This document shows positions 21,445-31,833 of a stretch of DNA of 64,000 nt, in pieces. Position numbers and translations under genes: made by a program. Source of the DNA: Lamellibrachia columna (lineage: Eukaryota; Annelida; Polychaeta; Sabellida; Siboglinidae); assembly GCA_963662155.1 (NCBI GenBank), contig OY759261.1:71728669-71792668 (forward strand). Reading direction: 5' to 3'. Each line of letters starts with the position of its first letter. Position 1 is the first letter of the stretch. The notes under the pieces are model-generated. The model worked only from the letters and a program-made list of their open reading frames with translations, did no database searches and was not told the DNA's origin.

Positions 21445-22631
21445 GAATGTTTACTTCCAAAAATATTTGTCATTGTACCCAAGTCACTATCTACTGCTGC
21501 TGAAAGTTTGTCCGCGAATACTGCTGCCCCCTTTCCACTTAAATGAAGCCCATCCTTCATGTACATGTCAGCCCTCCCAACAAAACTTCCCCATAAATCC
21601 ACAAATCCAACTTCCTCTTCCCTACAAAACTTCTGGACTAACATGTTAATTGCCATCCCCCGACAATTTCGATATTTGTGACCCCTCCTGCCCATTACAG
21701 GTAAAATCCCTGACAGTATTACCTGCTCAACCCGCGTCTGTTTTAGTGTTCTGACCAACTGCCTATATTTCCTAACTATGGCAGTTGTACCCTCTCTCTC
21801 TACGTTATTTGTCCCTACGTGTACTAAAACAGATCCACCCTTACCCGAGCCTATGATGTTTTTTACCCTCTCTGTTATCGCCTCTATTTTGGCTCCAGGC
21901 AAGCAGACCACCACATCATCTCCCTTGTTTAAGACTCTGTCGGTCTTCCTAACTATCGAATCCCCCACAAACACCCTCGCTCTCTTCCTCACCCCTTCTA
22001 TCACTGCTGCAGAATAACTCTTCCTTTCGATCCCCTCCATCACATTCTGTCCTGACCCCTGCCCTCCTGTCTCCTTCGCTCCTGTCTCCCTCACTCTCCA
22101 CTCCTTTGCTCTTGTCTCTCCCACTCCCCTCTCCTTCACTCCAGTTGTTTTCCCTCCCGTCTCCCCCACTCCCTTATCCTTCCCTCCTGTCTCCCCTGCT
22201 CCCCTCTCCTTTACTCCGGTTGTCTTCCCTCCCGTCTCCCCCACTCCCTTCTCCTTCCCTCCTGTCTCCCCTGCTCCCCTCTCCTTCACTCCGGTTGTCT
22301 TCCCTCCCGTTCCTTTCCTTCCTGTCTCCCTACTACCTGTCACCTTCCCTCCTCTCAGCTTCCTCCCAGGCTGCGGTGAGCTCTCCCAAGCATCTCTTGT
22401 GTCTATCCCCACTTTATCATCTACTGTTCCCCCACCGGAACTACTGGCACAACCCCTCTGTTCCCTTCCCACCATTGCCACAACGAGCAGCCTCAGCTCT
22501 TCCAACTCCACCTCTAGTTCCTTCATCTTAGTTTCCCCTACACTCAAAACTAAAACTATCTGCCTGGACCTCAGCCCAGGACTTCTCGCACCCAGACTTG
22601 ACGAAGTCCACCCAGTTACTGCAACTGCCAC
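21435..22631 (-). CDS. CR1-like ORF1 with SGNH/GDSL esterase domain
   Basis: 398 codons, intact. The N-terminus has a short amphipathic stretch (KELEVELEELRLLVVAMV, residues ~36-53), then a Gly/Lys/Glu-rich linker (~90-200) made of 25-residue repeats. The esterase fold follows: block I VFVGDSIVR (Ser at 225), block III HVGTNN (273-276), block V DGLHLS (Asp 360, His 363). ORF1 esterases of this kind are known in CR1/L2-type LINEs and are thought to help the RNP or membrane/nucleic-acid interactions; their substrate is unknown. The catalytic Ser-Asp-His set is complete. The ATG at 22631 is the first in frame. Confidence 0.85.
   Translation of the reverse strand: MAVAVTGWTSSSLGARSPGLRSRQIVLVLSVGETKMKELEVELEELRLLVVAMVGREQRGCASSSGGGTVDDKVGIDTRDAWESSPQPGRKLRGGKVTGSRETGRKGTGGKTTGVKERGAGETGGKEKGVGETGGKTTGVKERGAGETGGKDKGVGETGGKTTGVKERGVGETRAKEWRVRETGAKETGGQGSGQNVMEGIERKSYSAAVIEGVRKRARVFVGDSIVRKTDRVLNKGDDVVVCLPGAKIEAITERVKNIIGSGKGGSVLVHVGTNNVEREGTTAIVRKYRQLVRTLKQTRVEQVILSGILPVMGRRGHKYRNCRGMAINMLVQKFCREEEVGFVDLWGSFVGRADMYMKDGLHLSGKGAAVFADKLSAAVDSDLGTMTNIFGSKHSLN
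21438..21444 (-). promoter_or_regulatory. Candidate -1 frameshift slippery site T_TTA_AAC at ORF1 stop
   Basis: ORF1 ends CAT TCT TTA AAC TAG. Shifting back one base on T_TTA_AAC gives TTT AAA CTA GAA GTG CAG, which is the ORF2 frame. The -1 frame is closed 9 bases upstream by TAA and has no ATG for roughly 40 codons. No clear downstream pseudoknot could be drawn by eye. Confidence 0.65.
22100..22330 (-). repeat. 75-bp repeats inside CR1-like ORF1
   Basis: CTCC(T)TTCACTCCGG-type words recur at 22131, 22206 and 22281, a 75-bp (25-codon) period, about 2.7 copies. They encode the Gly/Lys/Glu linker (GGKTTGVKERGAGETGGK). Confidence 0.8.
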
Positions 22632-23450
22632 AAATTAAGTGCCTTGTGGCCTTTAACTGCCGTTTGCACGGCGTCATCATACAATTTAGTTTTAATTAGT
22701 TTGCTACGTTAGCCTTGAATAAGGCTGTTTTTGTGATCAAAAGAACACTTTAGGCTAATATACTTGCTAACTGTGTCTTCTATTAACCTCGCATGAGAAA
22801 AAAAAACCTGCCACCTAGCGAATACGGAGAACACTGTGTAACAAAACAACGAAGTCAGTGTGTACTAATTTACGCTAAAATCCTGCTGTTAATTCCTTTT
22901 GACCGAAAACGTTTACTACCACTATGTCATATATTACCTTATGTATGTAATTTAAGTAAATAAATCACTATCTTATATATATATATTAGCCAATGTAAAC
23001 GATAGCTCGATGCACGGGTTGAATTCACGACCTGTAAACAAACTCCCTTTTATCACTCGTTGAGTTTGAATCCGGGAAAAAATACTACCTCTGTTAACAA
23101 AAACGGTTTCTTAATATATGTCTACAAGAAGTTGGTGAACAATATATGTATAATACTAATACTTATTCTAACCAATATTCCAATGTTACTGACTATTCAC
23201 TATGCTATCTCAATTTACGAATGGTAAACACCCTATTAACGCTCGCTGAATTCCCTGACAGAATCCGAAACTAACTTACTCTAAAATACTCCCTCTGACT
23301 AATAATTAACAAAACCTGTTTCCTAATATATGTCTACAATACGTTTGTGTATAATATATATGCAATAGTAATACTTATTCTATTTGATATACCGCGTTTT
23401 TCTGTAAATGATCTACACCAAATTCAAGTCGCTGCACCAAGTCCAAGTAG
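22632..23450 (-). other. Probable 5' UTR of the CR1-like LINE, with a diverged ~190-bp duplication
   Basis: Segments ~23034-23166 and ~23225-23380 share order and words (GTAAACA, TCGCTGAATT/TCGTTGAGTT, AATATATGTCTACAA, AATACTTATTCTA). 5' UTRs built of repeated promoter-like monomers are known in LINEs. Assignment to this element is inferred from position only. Confidence 0.4.
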
Positions 23451-24132
23451 CCGGAAGTAAATGTAAGATATTGCGGGAATCTAAACTTTGTAGTCATAGG
23501 TACTATAGTAAATTACCCACAAACGTTTCAAGTTTGGACCTGTAAGGCAAAATGATATGCGTGAAGTTACAAAAAAGCACGAAACTGCTTTTTAATTTGA
23601 ATATAACCATACTTCAAAAAGGTTTTGCTGAAAAAGGTTTTGCTGAAAAAGCTTTTGCTTCGGTTGCTGTGTACTTGTACTTGTTTTTTTCTAAATAATA
23701 TATTAAAGTCAAGTATGCTTTTAAAATGTAAAATAATTAATGTAGAAAAAGACATATAATACACTCATACAACAGCGGGATTGGTGAGGCAGACATGTTC
23801 GTAATGCAAACACTGTTGACAGGTATTCAACAGCATCTTGTATCTCTTCCAATCACTATTTAAGTTAATGGCAACTGTTAAGCAATGCATCCATCCTGTT
23901 GCTTGTTTCCTTTGAGGTTGTATAAACTGTACTCATACTGCCCTTGGTCGGTGTTTTGATGCTGTACATCATCCCTATAATAGTAATCCACATTTCATCA
24001 CTTACATTTCCTTCTGGTATTCATGATTGTCACAAAAAATTCATCCTCGTCTTTGGTGTGCACCTGTATTCAGCAAATGTACCATTGACACTCATAAACA
24101 GCTGCCATATAGTCTCCTTCTCCTAATTCCAT
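23451..24132. other. Unassigned AT-rich sequence
   Basis: Includes a small triple repeat AAAAAGGTTTTGCTG at 23616-23660. No gene is recognised. Confidence 0.5.
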
Positions 24133-24659
24133 AGCTGCATTCACACCTACATAACTTAAAACGGCTTAGTTAAACTGTTTTAGTTAAAACGGTTTATTTT
24201 GTAAATTGTGAGCGTTCACTCATGCAATGGGGGGAAGACCACAGTAGGGAATGGCATTGGTGGCCATGTTAACGTTTTGTCTGATTATAAGAAAATGTGA
24301 CAATAAAAAATTCTGAAAATTTTTCACAGCAACTACCATCATCTCATTGACATGCTGACCAAGTTTTGTGAAAATCACATATCTCCAGCTCTTTTAAATG
24401 CCCCGACATGCGAAGCCCGTCAATTTTGACAAAAATAGCCATGTATTCATGCGCCCACGTGGCCCATAGCAGAAAAATTCCCATAGATCCCTCCGCCTGT
24501 TAAACTCTAAAAAAAATGCACCATTTCACAGCCAATAGCTTCTACAAACAAACCTGTGAATATGCCTGCTAAATTGCACTTATGTCACATCACATGAATT
24601 GTTTAAATTCACATATCGCAATTTAATACGCCTTACCCCATTAGTTAAACCGTTTTGAG

Positions 24660-24835
24660 GAGGAAATTGGTACGTGCACGTGCGCAAGTCAGCATATAAA
24701 ATGGCCGACGATGTTACTGCTATGCGATTGTCACTGTTAGCGATGTCAGTTTCACGCAAAAGACGCCGTGCCCGAACTCGAGAACACATTACGGACATCC
24801 TAGAGGATTCTATGAGACAGTATTTTTTTTAGCAA
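24660..24835 (+). pseudogene. Short Arg-rich frame in the Harbinger-like element
   Basis: The plus strand reads MADDVTAMRLSLLAMS then VSRKRRRARTREHI before stops. An acidic start plus a basic patch is common at N-termini of element proteins. No domain is recognised. Confidence 0.3.
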
Positions 24836-25109
24836 CAAACATGTGAACGACGTGCCTTATTCTTTTTTATCACGAGTGTACTCGCGATTCATTCGCCTGG
24901 CCCTGAGACCATTATGTGGATGAGGGAAAGGTATAGTTAGTAATTGATAATCTGACATAAATGACTTTTTATTTTGGTGTGACAGGATTCGGCTGTCCTT
25001 TCTGTACTTCCTCCACCTGACCCTGCCTCGGCGCCTCGCTCAGCACACAATTCAAACGATCAGAAATGCGTCAATATACAGAAATATTGCAGCCAATCCC
25101 TTCTAAATC

Positions 25110-25225
25110 GATCATCCCCCCCACAGCTCCAGTAACTTTCTCACTTCGCCATCGTCCCAATTCTTCAGTTGCAATTGTATTTCATTAGTTTTGACGCCTT
25201 TGTGTATCTCGGTGGAAGACATGCC
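25110..25225 (-). pseudogene. Myb/SANT-like DNA-binding fragment of Harbinger type
   Basis: The minus strand reads MSSTEIHKGVKTNEIQLQ then LKNWDDGEVRKLLELW. The Trp-acidic-EVRKLLELW pattern resembles the first helix of Myb/SANT-like proteins carried by PIF/Harbinger elements. Only this helix is recognisable. The downstream frame is lost. Confidence 0.45.
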
Positions 25226-25542
25226 ACCAAATCTGTGCAGGAAGCAAGGAGGCAAGATCGAATGCGCATGTCTGTGACATAACCATTTTAGCTAATACCC
25301 TTGCATTCACTCTTGCACATTGAACCGTTTTAGCTAAAACGGTTTAACTAATCCACCTGCTGAAGCGGATTAGCTAAAATGGTTTAGCGATAAATCGCGT
25401 TCACACATATTTTCTGATAGGAAAACGTTTTAACTAAACCATTTTAAAATGTAAGTAAGTGGGAATGCAGCTCATGCTGCTGCCATGTCTCTTGTCTACC
25501 CTGTCGGTTTTGTAGGGTGTCGGATGTTTCGGCCCATAACCA

Positions 25543-25562
25543 GTTCGGCCCATGGGCCGAAC
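25543..25562. repeat. Perfect 20-bp palindrome GTTCGGCCCATGGGCCGAAC
   Basis: Self-complementary over 20 bases. Extra half-copies TTCGGCCCAT (25528) and CATGGGCCGAAT (25608) lie nearby. Confidence 0.9.
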
Positions 25563-25883
25563 CAACCATTTTCACAACCGTTGAACCGGGAAGTGATTTT
25601 GCTCTCATGGGCCGAATCAACCGTGTATGCAACCGGTGCCAGCGGGCTCCGTGGGCTGAGATGACTATCGTATTCTAACTGGAAAGTGGGGCCCGTGGAC
25701 CTTATTACGTTCATTATTTTCGACTTGACTTTTTGTGACGTGTGTTGTAACTGGGAAGTATTATGTGATATGCTAAATTATTAGCGTTTTCGAATCCCGT
25801 TGCATACACCATCCTATTCTTTGTGTACCCCTTTCTCTCCTTTATCGCTCATATTCCATCTGATCTCTCTTACACCCTGCTTG

Positions 25884-26165
25884 CTATCTACAACATCTTG
25901 TTTCTTGTTGACCAGTGTCCCCACTGGTAACTGTGGTTACGAGAGTCTCCACTGCCTTCCCCACTTTGCCGTGTAGGCATATTTGAACGCCAGTTGCAGG
26001 ACATCTATTAACTGATGGTTTTCTGTCATGATATTTCCTTGCCAATGTAGGTTCACTGCATGGTACGAGGGCATGCAACTTCATCAGGCCTTTGATAGGC
26101 AATATGTTCCAAACAGACATTTTCTCCTGGCTGGCTTCAATCTCTGTATTGGAAGAACTGGAAGT
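25884..26165 (-). other. Possible exon or domesticated fragment, unidentified
   Basis: The minus strand has a TTACTTCCAG acceptor-like site at ~26160, then 90 open codons: TEIEASQEKMSVWNILPIKG, VPCSEPTLARKYHDRKPSVN, and a stop. No domain is recognised. It could be the tail of the coiled-coil frame at 26.9-27.6 kb. Confidence 0.25.
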
Positions 26166-26344
26166 AAATAATTATGAATAATTAATAAACACAAAACGTA
26201 TGTGGCATGTGGAATTCATATAATTACCTACATCAGAATTTGTACATTCTCGGCTTTGTTGAGTTTTGTCTAACAAAATGCCTAGCATCATTGCCACTTG
26301 TATGCACTTTGTACAGTGATTTTCCTAAAAGGCCAATCTGCCAC

Positions 26345-26710
26345 AAGGAATCCAGAATCCTTCTGCCTTACATATCCATAAACCCTCTGCCTTACGTATG
26401 CAAAATCCATCTGCCTTATGTATCCAGAATCCCTCTGCCTTACCCTTATGTATCGAGAATCCCCCTTCCTTACGTATCCTGAATCCCACTGCCTTACGTA
26501 TCCAGAATCCCCTTCCTTACATATCCAGAATCCCCCTTCCTTACATATCCAGAATCCCCCTTCCTTACGTATCCAGAATCCCCCTTCCTTATGTATCTAC
26601 AATCACCCTGCCTTATGTATCCAGAATCCCTCTGCCTTACGTATCGAGAATACCCCTGCCTTACGTATCCAGAATCCCTCTGCCTAATATATCTAGAATC
26701 CTGCTGCCTT
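26345..26710. repeat. 24-bp minisatellite, ~15 copies
   Basis: The unit is CCTTACGTATCCAGAATCCC plus 4 bases. 24 bp equals eight codons, so frames such as LPYVSRIP remain open. These are not genes. Confidence 0.9.
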
Positions 26711-26859
26711 TCCAAAATAGTTTCCCCAACTATGATTTTACTGAGAAAATGAGCCCCATCTGTCATGTTTTTAGCAACGTTTGTGCATGACAGATCCTGT
26801 GAATCTAAAGATTTGTTTATATGTCCACTTTGAAACCGATTGGTCCATGACACTTATTT

Positions 26860-27556
26860 CTATATCTTTTGTAAATGACTGACCATTCAAACCACCACAC
26901 CTTGTTTCCAGCTTTGAATCAGTCAGGGGTATTATTTCGGCCTCTAACTCAATTCATCTTAACTTCATTTGCCTCAACTCTTTAACAGCTACTAATCTGT
27001 CATTGCTGTATACTTCACATCTTTTCTTGTACACACTCAGCTGTTTCTGCACTGCTACTTTGTCAGATTTTAGATCGGTTTCACTAAAATATTTCGCCCT
27101 ACGTTTAAGTTGCTTATACTCAACAGTACCATGGTATTACACATTTTTGCCTCATCTTTTGCTCTTTTCAGCTCTACATTCAACTTCACAATATCACCCT
27201 CCAGCTCTTATTTTATTGTAAGACTTTTCCAGGTGAAACTCAACTGTGCAAAGTTTGCTTTCACACATAGTACTTTCATTACACTTGCAAATAAGCACTT
27301 CTTTGAGACAATCAACTTTCTTGCTTAATTCATCTATTATGCCATCTTTCGTGTTTACGATTCGATCATGAGTGTGTTGCTTAATACTATCACCCACATT
27401 GATAGAAACAGAAGTAGCTGAAGGATCAGCTGTGGGAGGAACACATGCAGAATCAGTCATAATGGGATCCGACTGCAGAACGCAGCTGCTTAAAAACCCA
27501 GTGACCTTGTGGTCTACTTTCCAACAAGGTAGTAAGGGCACAAACTTGTCACCCAA
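26860..27556 (-). pseudogene. Broken coiled-coil protein fragment, family not recognised
   Basis: Reading across several shifts, the minus strand gives ELSKKVDCLKEVLICKCNES, VEFHLEKSYNKI, VKLNVELKRAKDEAKMC, YKQLKRRAKYFSETDLKSDK, ELRQMKLR and DSKLETRCGGLNGQSFTKDI. The heptad-like spacing suggests a coiled coil. The shifts and stops argue for a decayed copy, possibly of transposon origin. No function is proposed. Confidence 0.35.
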
Positions 27557-27559
27557 GAT

Positions 27560-28900
27560 GAAACATCATCCTATGACTTTCCGGACTCTTGACTTAAAGC
27601 AGCTAACTGCAATACTTTTCTTTTTTCTGTAATTTCATCTCAACGCTGGGCAAGTTTGGACGATGACCTCATCCTTGTGCCAAAAACACAGCTCGAAAGA
27701 GCTGCATCTATGCGTCATCTGTAAAAAGAAAATGGAATATTGCATACTTGCCATAACTTGTATATAAATCAAGATTATAGTAGCAGTAGTTTAAAGCTAA
27801 AAAAATTGCACTTTACCACCATTAACCGATGGCAAATATCACTTAAGGATGTGATGACATAAATCATAATAGTGTGAGAACGAGTGTTTGTTTAATTTGT
27901 ACTTAGGTTTACTTATTTATTTGTTAGCAGATTTTTCCATCCATATGTTGCTAATTAAACATACACTAAAAATACACATAAAATTTCCTGTGAATTATTG
28001 TGTATTTAGATATGTATATTCGGCTTGCTATTCACAATAGGTTGTAACGGAATGCAGTCGGAATGCAGTCGGAATGCAGTTGGAATGCCCCTCTGCCTGA
28101 ATGTCAAATTTCGTCAATCAGAAAAGCGGCCGCGAGCCTAAAATTTTACGAAATAGGACCTATGGTTGCCGTATGATTTGGGAACCAAGAATTATTACTA
28201 CAGACAGTGTTTCCATTGTGTGTTCAACGTTGTGCCGTACTGCTGTCATACCTATACAGAGTTTTTGTTAAGTGTGGTTATAGCAGGGAGTCACTACGTA
28301 TCACAGACCACTGTGGATACACCAGGAACTTATACATAATGTAATTGCACCTTAAAATTTCGGGAGTTTAGTTTATAAAGCAATGGAAAATTACTGATTT
28401 GCCTAATCGCCTTTTTCTCCCAAATAGGTCAATAATGCCCGTGTTTATGACTGTGTAACTAATTAATGAAAATATTACGAATTATCGCACAGCAACAAAT
28501 AGCAAAGGTTACTAATAGTACTTTGTTGACATGAACATTGGAAATGGTCATGTGTCCAAACTTCGTGCATTTCCAAATAAAAAAAAAACTTAATGCATTA
28601 CATAACTGTTAAAATGTACATCGTTTGCCACAATTGGTCACATAATTGTTCTGCTTTGGTGTTTGTTAAGCGGGCTTATTCAAGGTTGATTTGATAGCAC
28701 TTGCTTCTTTTGCATCACACATTTTTTCAAAAGGAAGCAAGTGACACTAAGTCACCAAATAATCAATGTCATAAACAGTATAGTAACATAGGCAAGAATC
28801 ATTGCGCCGAGCCAGTCGCTATACGTAATATAATATGCCATTTTCACAAAAAATTAGAAGAAACTTTTACATAAGACAGCCATATTCTAAATCACTAACA
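27560..28900. other. Unassigned; short triple repeat at 28040-28085
   Basis: Contains GGAATGCAGTC three times in tandem with a degenerate fourth. No coding exon or known element is recognised. Confidence 0.5.
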
Positions 28901-28905
28901 ATTAT

Positions 28906-29962
28906 TTAATCGTTGCAGTGCACAAAAACTGTTAGAAAAGTTGTTTTAACATCGGATATCGCGGGTGATCCAGGGAAATTCATGTTTGGTTTTGGAGCTC
29001 TTCGTCGGGACATGTGAAGTGATGGCTCGGATGCTTGCCAGTTCTCATCAGGTAATCTGGATGAAGGATTTCCCGTCAGGAATTGGGTGGCATATTCAGC
29101 CATGTCTAGCTGAAGACCAACACAGTTTGCTGACTTATATTTGTATACCTTGTGTGGGTGTTTCAGGTAGGCTTTTAGTCGAACATCAAGCGTAGTGAGA
29201 ACCGCAAGATGATCACTCATTCCTGGAACCACTTCCACTCTATTAACAAGGTTTGAATTAGTGCAAAACAACAGGTATATATATATATAAAACATCTGAT
29301 GACGGTCTGGTGATTTCTCGCTGGTGCTGGGTAAGATTAAACTGTTCTGTGATGGCTAGTAGCTTTCTGGCATTTACTGTGTCACTACTCCCAATCACCC
29401 CGTTGGTGTTCCATGTTATATCAGCAGCAGTGAAGTCCCCGGCGATGATGACATTCGGATGTCTACGCATACACTTGGTATGCAGTTCGGTCAGTGATTT
29501 TTCTAGGTGTTCAGGTGGAGCCCTAGGTGGTCGATAGAATGAGCCCAAGTATACTTTTTGTGATTTGGGGAATTGAATGCAGCTCCACACACATTCGTTG
29601 TCCTTCGCCAAATCCTTTTCCTCTGTGGCTAGGACATCCTCCCTGATGGCACAGAATACTTCGCCTCCATTCCGGGTATGGCCTTTTCGATAAACTTCCG
29701 TATAATGGCTACGGAGGAGGCTGTATGTCGGGAATGTGCCGTCAATTTTAGACTCACGACCTAGAATGACGTATGGGTCATGTTGGTTGATAAGTGCACG
29801 GAATTCACAGTTCTTTATATTCCCCTCGATACTACTGCAGTTCAATGACAGTATCCTGAGAAGTGAAGTTCCTTTCTCAGGGGGTTGTCCTTGAGATGGG
29901 TTGACACTGTCCCCATTCAAGTCAGCCTCTAAGCCAGTGGTGGTAATGTTGGCAAGCTGCAT
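28906..29962 (-). mobile_element. LINE endonuclease fragment (second APE-type family)
   Basis: The minus strand encodes LRILSLNCSSIEGNIKNCEF, GGEVFCAIREDVLA, VYLGSFYRPPRAPPEHL, NVIIAGDFTAADITWN, then after an AT microsatellite (29276-29290) that shifts the frame, LVNRVEVVPGMSDHLAVLTT. These are the endonuclease motifs N, E, Y-R, GDF and SDH. The element is cut before the RT. It differs from the CR1-like copies above. Confidence 0.75.
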
Positions 29963-30483
29963 TGTCTAAGACCAGTGGCATTGTCTCTGCCCACCAGTGG
30001 TCCCTCTATGGGTCGGCGTAGAGTGACTAATACTTAGTTGCTTCAGGTCTTAATACACTGACTTGGACACATAAACACACATGACAATTGCGACACTTGT
30101 TCAACAAAATATTAAAAAACATTGCTAAAATCAAAGACTGTGGTATGGGTCGGCAAATAACCAAGATTCTGTTGAACAAGTCGGTGCAAAATATGTTTTA
30201 AATGTTAGTTACCTTTGAGCAAGTAAATAACCTTGCTTTGTCATCGATTAATGTGTAAATTTTCACGCTACCATGTAGTGACACAACAGGTTACTCGTGT
30301 AATTTTTTTTTCTCAAAACCAAGGGTGGGCCATGACCCAAAAAAGTTTTGTGGAGGCCCCTATAAAATGATTTTGTCAAGGCCCCTAGGCAACTGCCCAG
30401 TCTGACCTGTCCAAAATCCGGCACTGACTGGTGACATGCATTATTCATGTTTTGAAAGTTCAGCTGTTTCCTCTTCATTTCAG
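29963..30483. other. Unassigned intronic sequence
   Basis: End of KEN gene A intron c-d. Nothing recognised apart from the pyrimidine-rich acceptor at 30465-30483. Confidence 0.5.
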
Positions 30484-30635
30484 TGTGATCTAAAAGACAA
30501 GTTGACGAGTGGCTTGGACGAAACAAAAACATCAGACAGCGAATTTTTGGCTCACTTCAGTGATCCTAGTTATGTGACGTCAGCATGCAAACTGGTGCAC
30601 ACACTGAGGAATGTCCATGAACACTACAACCATTT
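30484..30635 (+). CDS. KEN gene A, exon d: KEN ribonuclease core
   Basis: A 152-nt exon from TTTCAG to CATTT|GTAAGT, entering in phase 0. It encodes CDLKDKLTSGLDETKTSD, EFLAHFSDPSYVTSACK and LVHTLRNVHEHYNHL. The R-N-x-x-x-H pattern (Arg, with His five residues on) matches the catalytic Arg and His of the IRE1/RNase L KEN domain. The position six before the Arg, an Asp in human IRE1 and RNase L, is Lys here and in copy B. The paralogous exon is 43228-43358 on the minus strand. Confidence 0.85.
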
Positions 30636-31833
30636 GTAAGTTTTCTTTTACTGTGATTAAATGCTATTGTTTCTGTTGTCAGCCATCATGAACACATCCT
30701 TGTTGTGAATATACTTCACTGTGTGGGATGAAGCATCCAGAAGAAATGTATATACAGGTTTTCCACTGATATTTCTTTGTCTTGATTTTATCTTACTTGT
30801 TTAAAAAAAAACAGTTGTTGTCTTACTTAACAAAATCACCTGGTTCATATTGAACATCCAGGCCATGTATTGCCTGGATTGATTTATGATATGATAAAAA
30901 GTAAAAGGCTGGCATGAACGGTCTTGACTTTCACCTACAGTTCTGATTTTTCAAATGTGATACCATGACAGTGATAGACACTTTTAACATTGGGACAGCC
31001 CACATATTTTCCCTAGATTGGGGAACATAAATCTACCTTATATACCTGCATTCAAATAAAATAACAGTGTATATTTGAGGATATAGGAAAATATTAATTC
31101 TCACAGAGGATTATAAATTAATGGATTATTTATTGTGTAAATGCTAGAAGTTTGAATGTGTTTATAAACAAAACTGACATATATTGGATAAGGCGGGTCA
31201 CACAGATTACATTTTTTTGGACCCTTGGTAAGCCATTAGCTAACTTTTCCATCTTGTTTAACCTGGTTATGTGCTCAACAGTCCATGACAAGATTAAGAT
31301 ATTGTTGGTTCTATGTAAACCCAAAGTTAACAATACAGCTTGCTTCAAGAGTGAAATGCACTATATTATATACAGTATATTATTATTATTACTAAATAAT
31401 ACTGTTGAAATGACCCCCTTCCAGATGGTTAAGCATACTAACCATGTCATCAAACTGGGTCACTGCTTAACCTTCTAAATGCAATAGAATATTCAATTTA
31501 CCCATGAACTATCCACATTATACTGTACAGACAGCTATACCAGCAACAATCACAAAAAAAAATTGTGATAAGAAATAATTGTGAAGTTTATATTTGTCAC
31601 CTCGCTGCACCTCAGTTATCTCTAAAACAAACACTAACAAACTGCTGGGCAGCGCATCACCTATCGGGGCAAATATCCACAGATCAAATCCAAAGACATA
31701 TATTAGAATATTGATTAACAGTCATGACTGCAGTCAACCATAATGTGCATGTTCGTTCAGGTGTATGTGGCTTTGTTCTTTTATCATTATGATTGCTACC
31801 ATAATTATTATTTTGAATGAGTATATTTTGCAG

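Larger units (their letters stand above)
18469..22631 (-). mobile_element. CR1-like LINE, nearly full length, with esterase ORF1
   Basis: Minus-strand order: ORF1 22631-21435, slippery junction 21438-21444, ORF2 21444-18566, a 3' UTR shared with the 10-14 kb copies (GGCTTCCTTGTCCACTTGCC), and two ~10-bp tail repeats at 18469-18490. Only a few small indels break ORF2, so it is relatively young. It belongs to a different subfamily from the 10-14 kb copies. A 5' UTR probably extends right of 22631, perhaps to ~23400. Confidence 0.88.
24133..25472. mobile_element. PIF/Harbinger-like DNA element, non-autonomous
   Basis: The ends are inverted repeats: AGCTGCATTCACACCTACAT at 24133, and the reverse complement of 25472 reads AGCTGCATTCCCACTTACTT. 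Both run into TTTAGTTAAAACG-type words over ~55 bp. A CAT trinucleotide flanks each end (24130-24132, 25473-25475), compatible with the 3-bp duplication of Harbinger elements. The inside holds Myb/SANT-like coding remains but no transposase. Further subterminal copies of GTTTTAGCTAAAACGG form palindromes. Confidence 0.6.
17226..30483 (+). other. 13.3-kb intron of KEN gene A, filled with transposons
   Basis: It lies between GTAAGA at 17226 and TTTCAG at 30483. It contains an AT microsatellite, a CR1-like LINE, a Harbinger-like element, a 24-bp array, a broken coiled-coil frame and a second LINE fragment. The other introns of this gene are 0.4-1.2 kb. Confidence 0.75.

Noticed and set aside
25785..25815. 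tRNA T-arm-like TTCGAATCC
   Set aside because: No anticodon stem, D-arm or acceptor stem can be folded around it.
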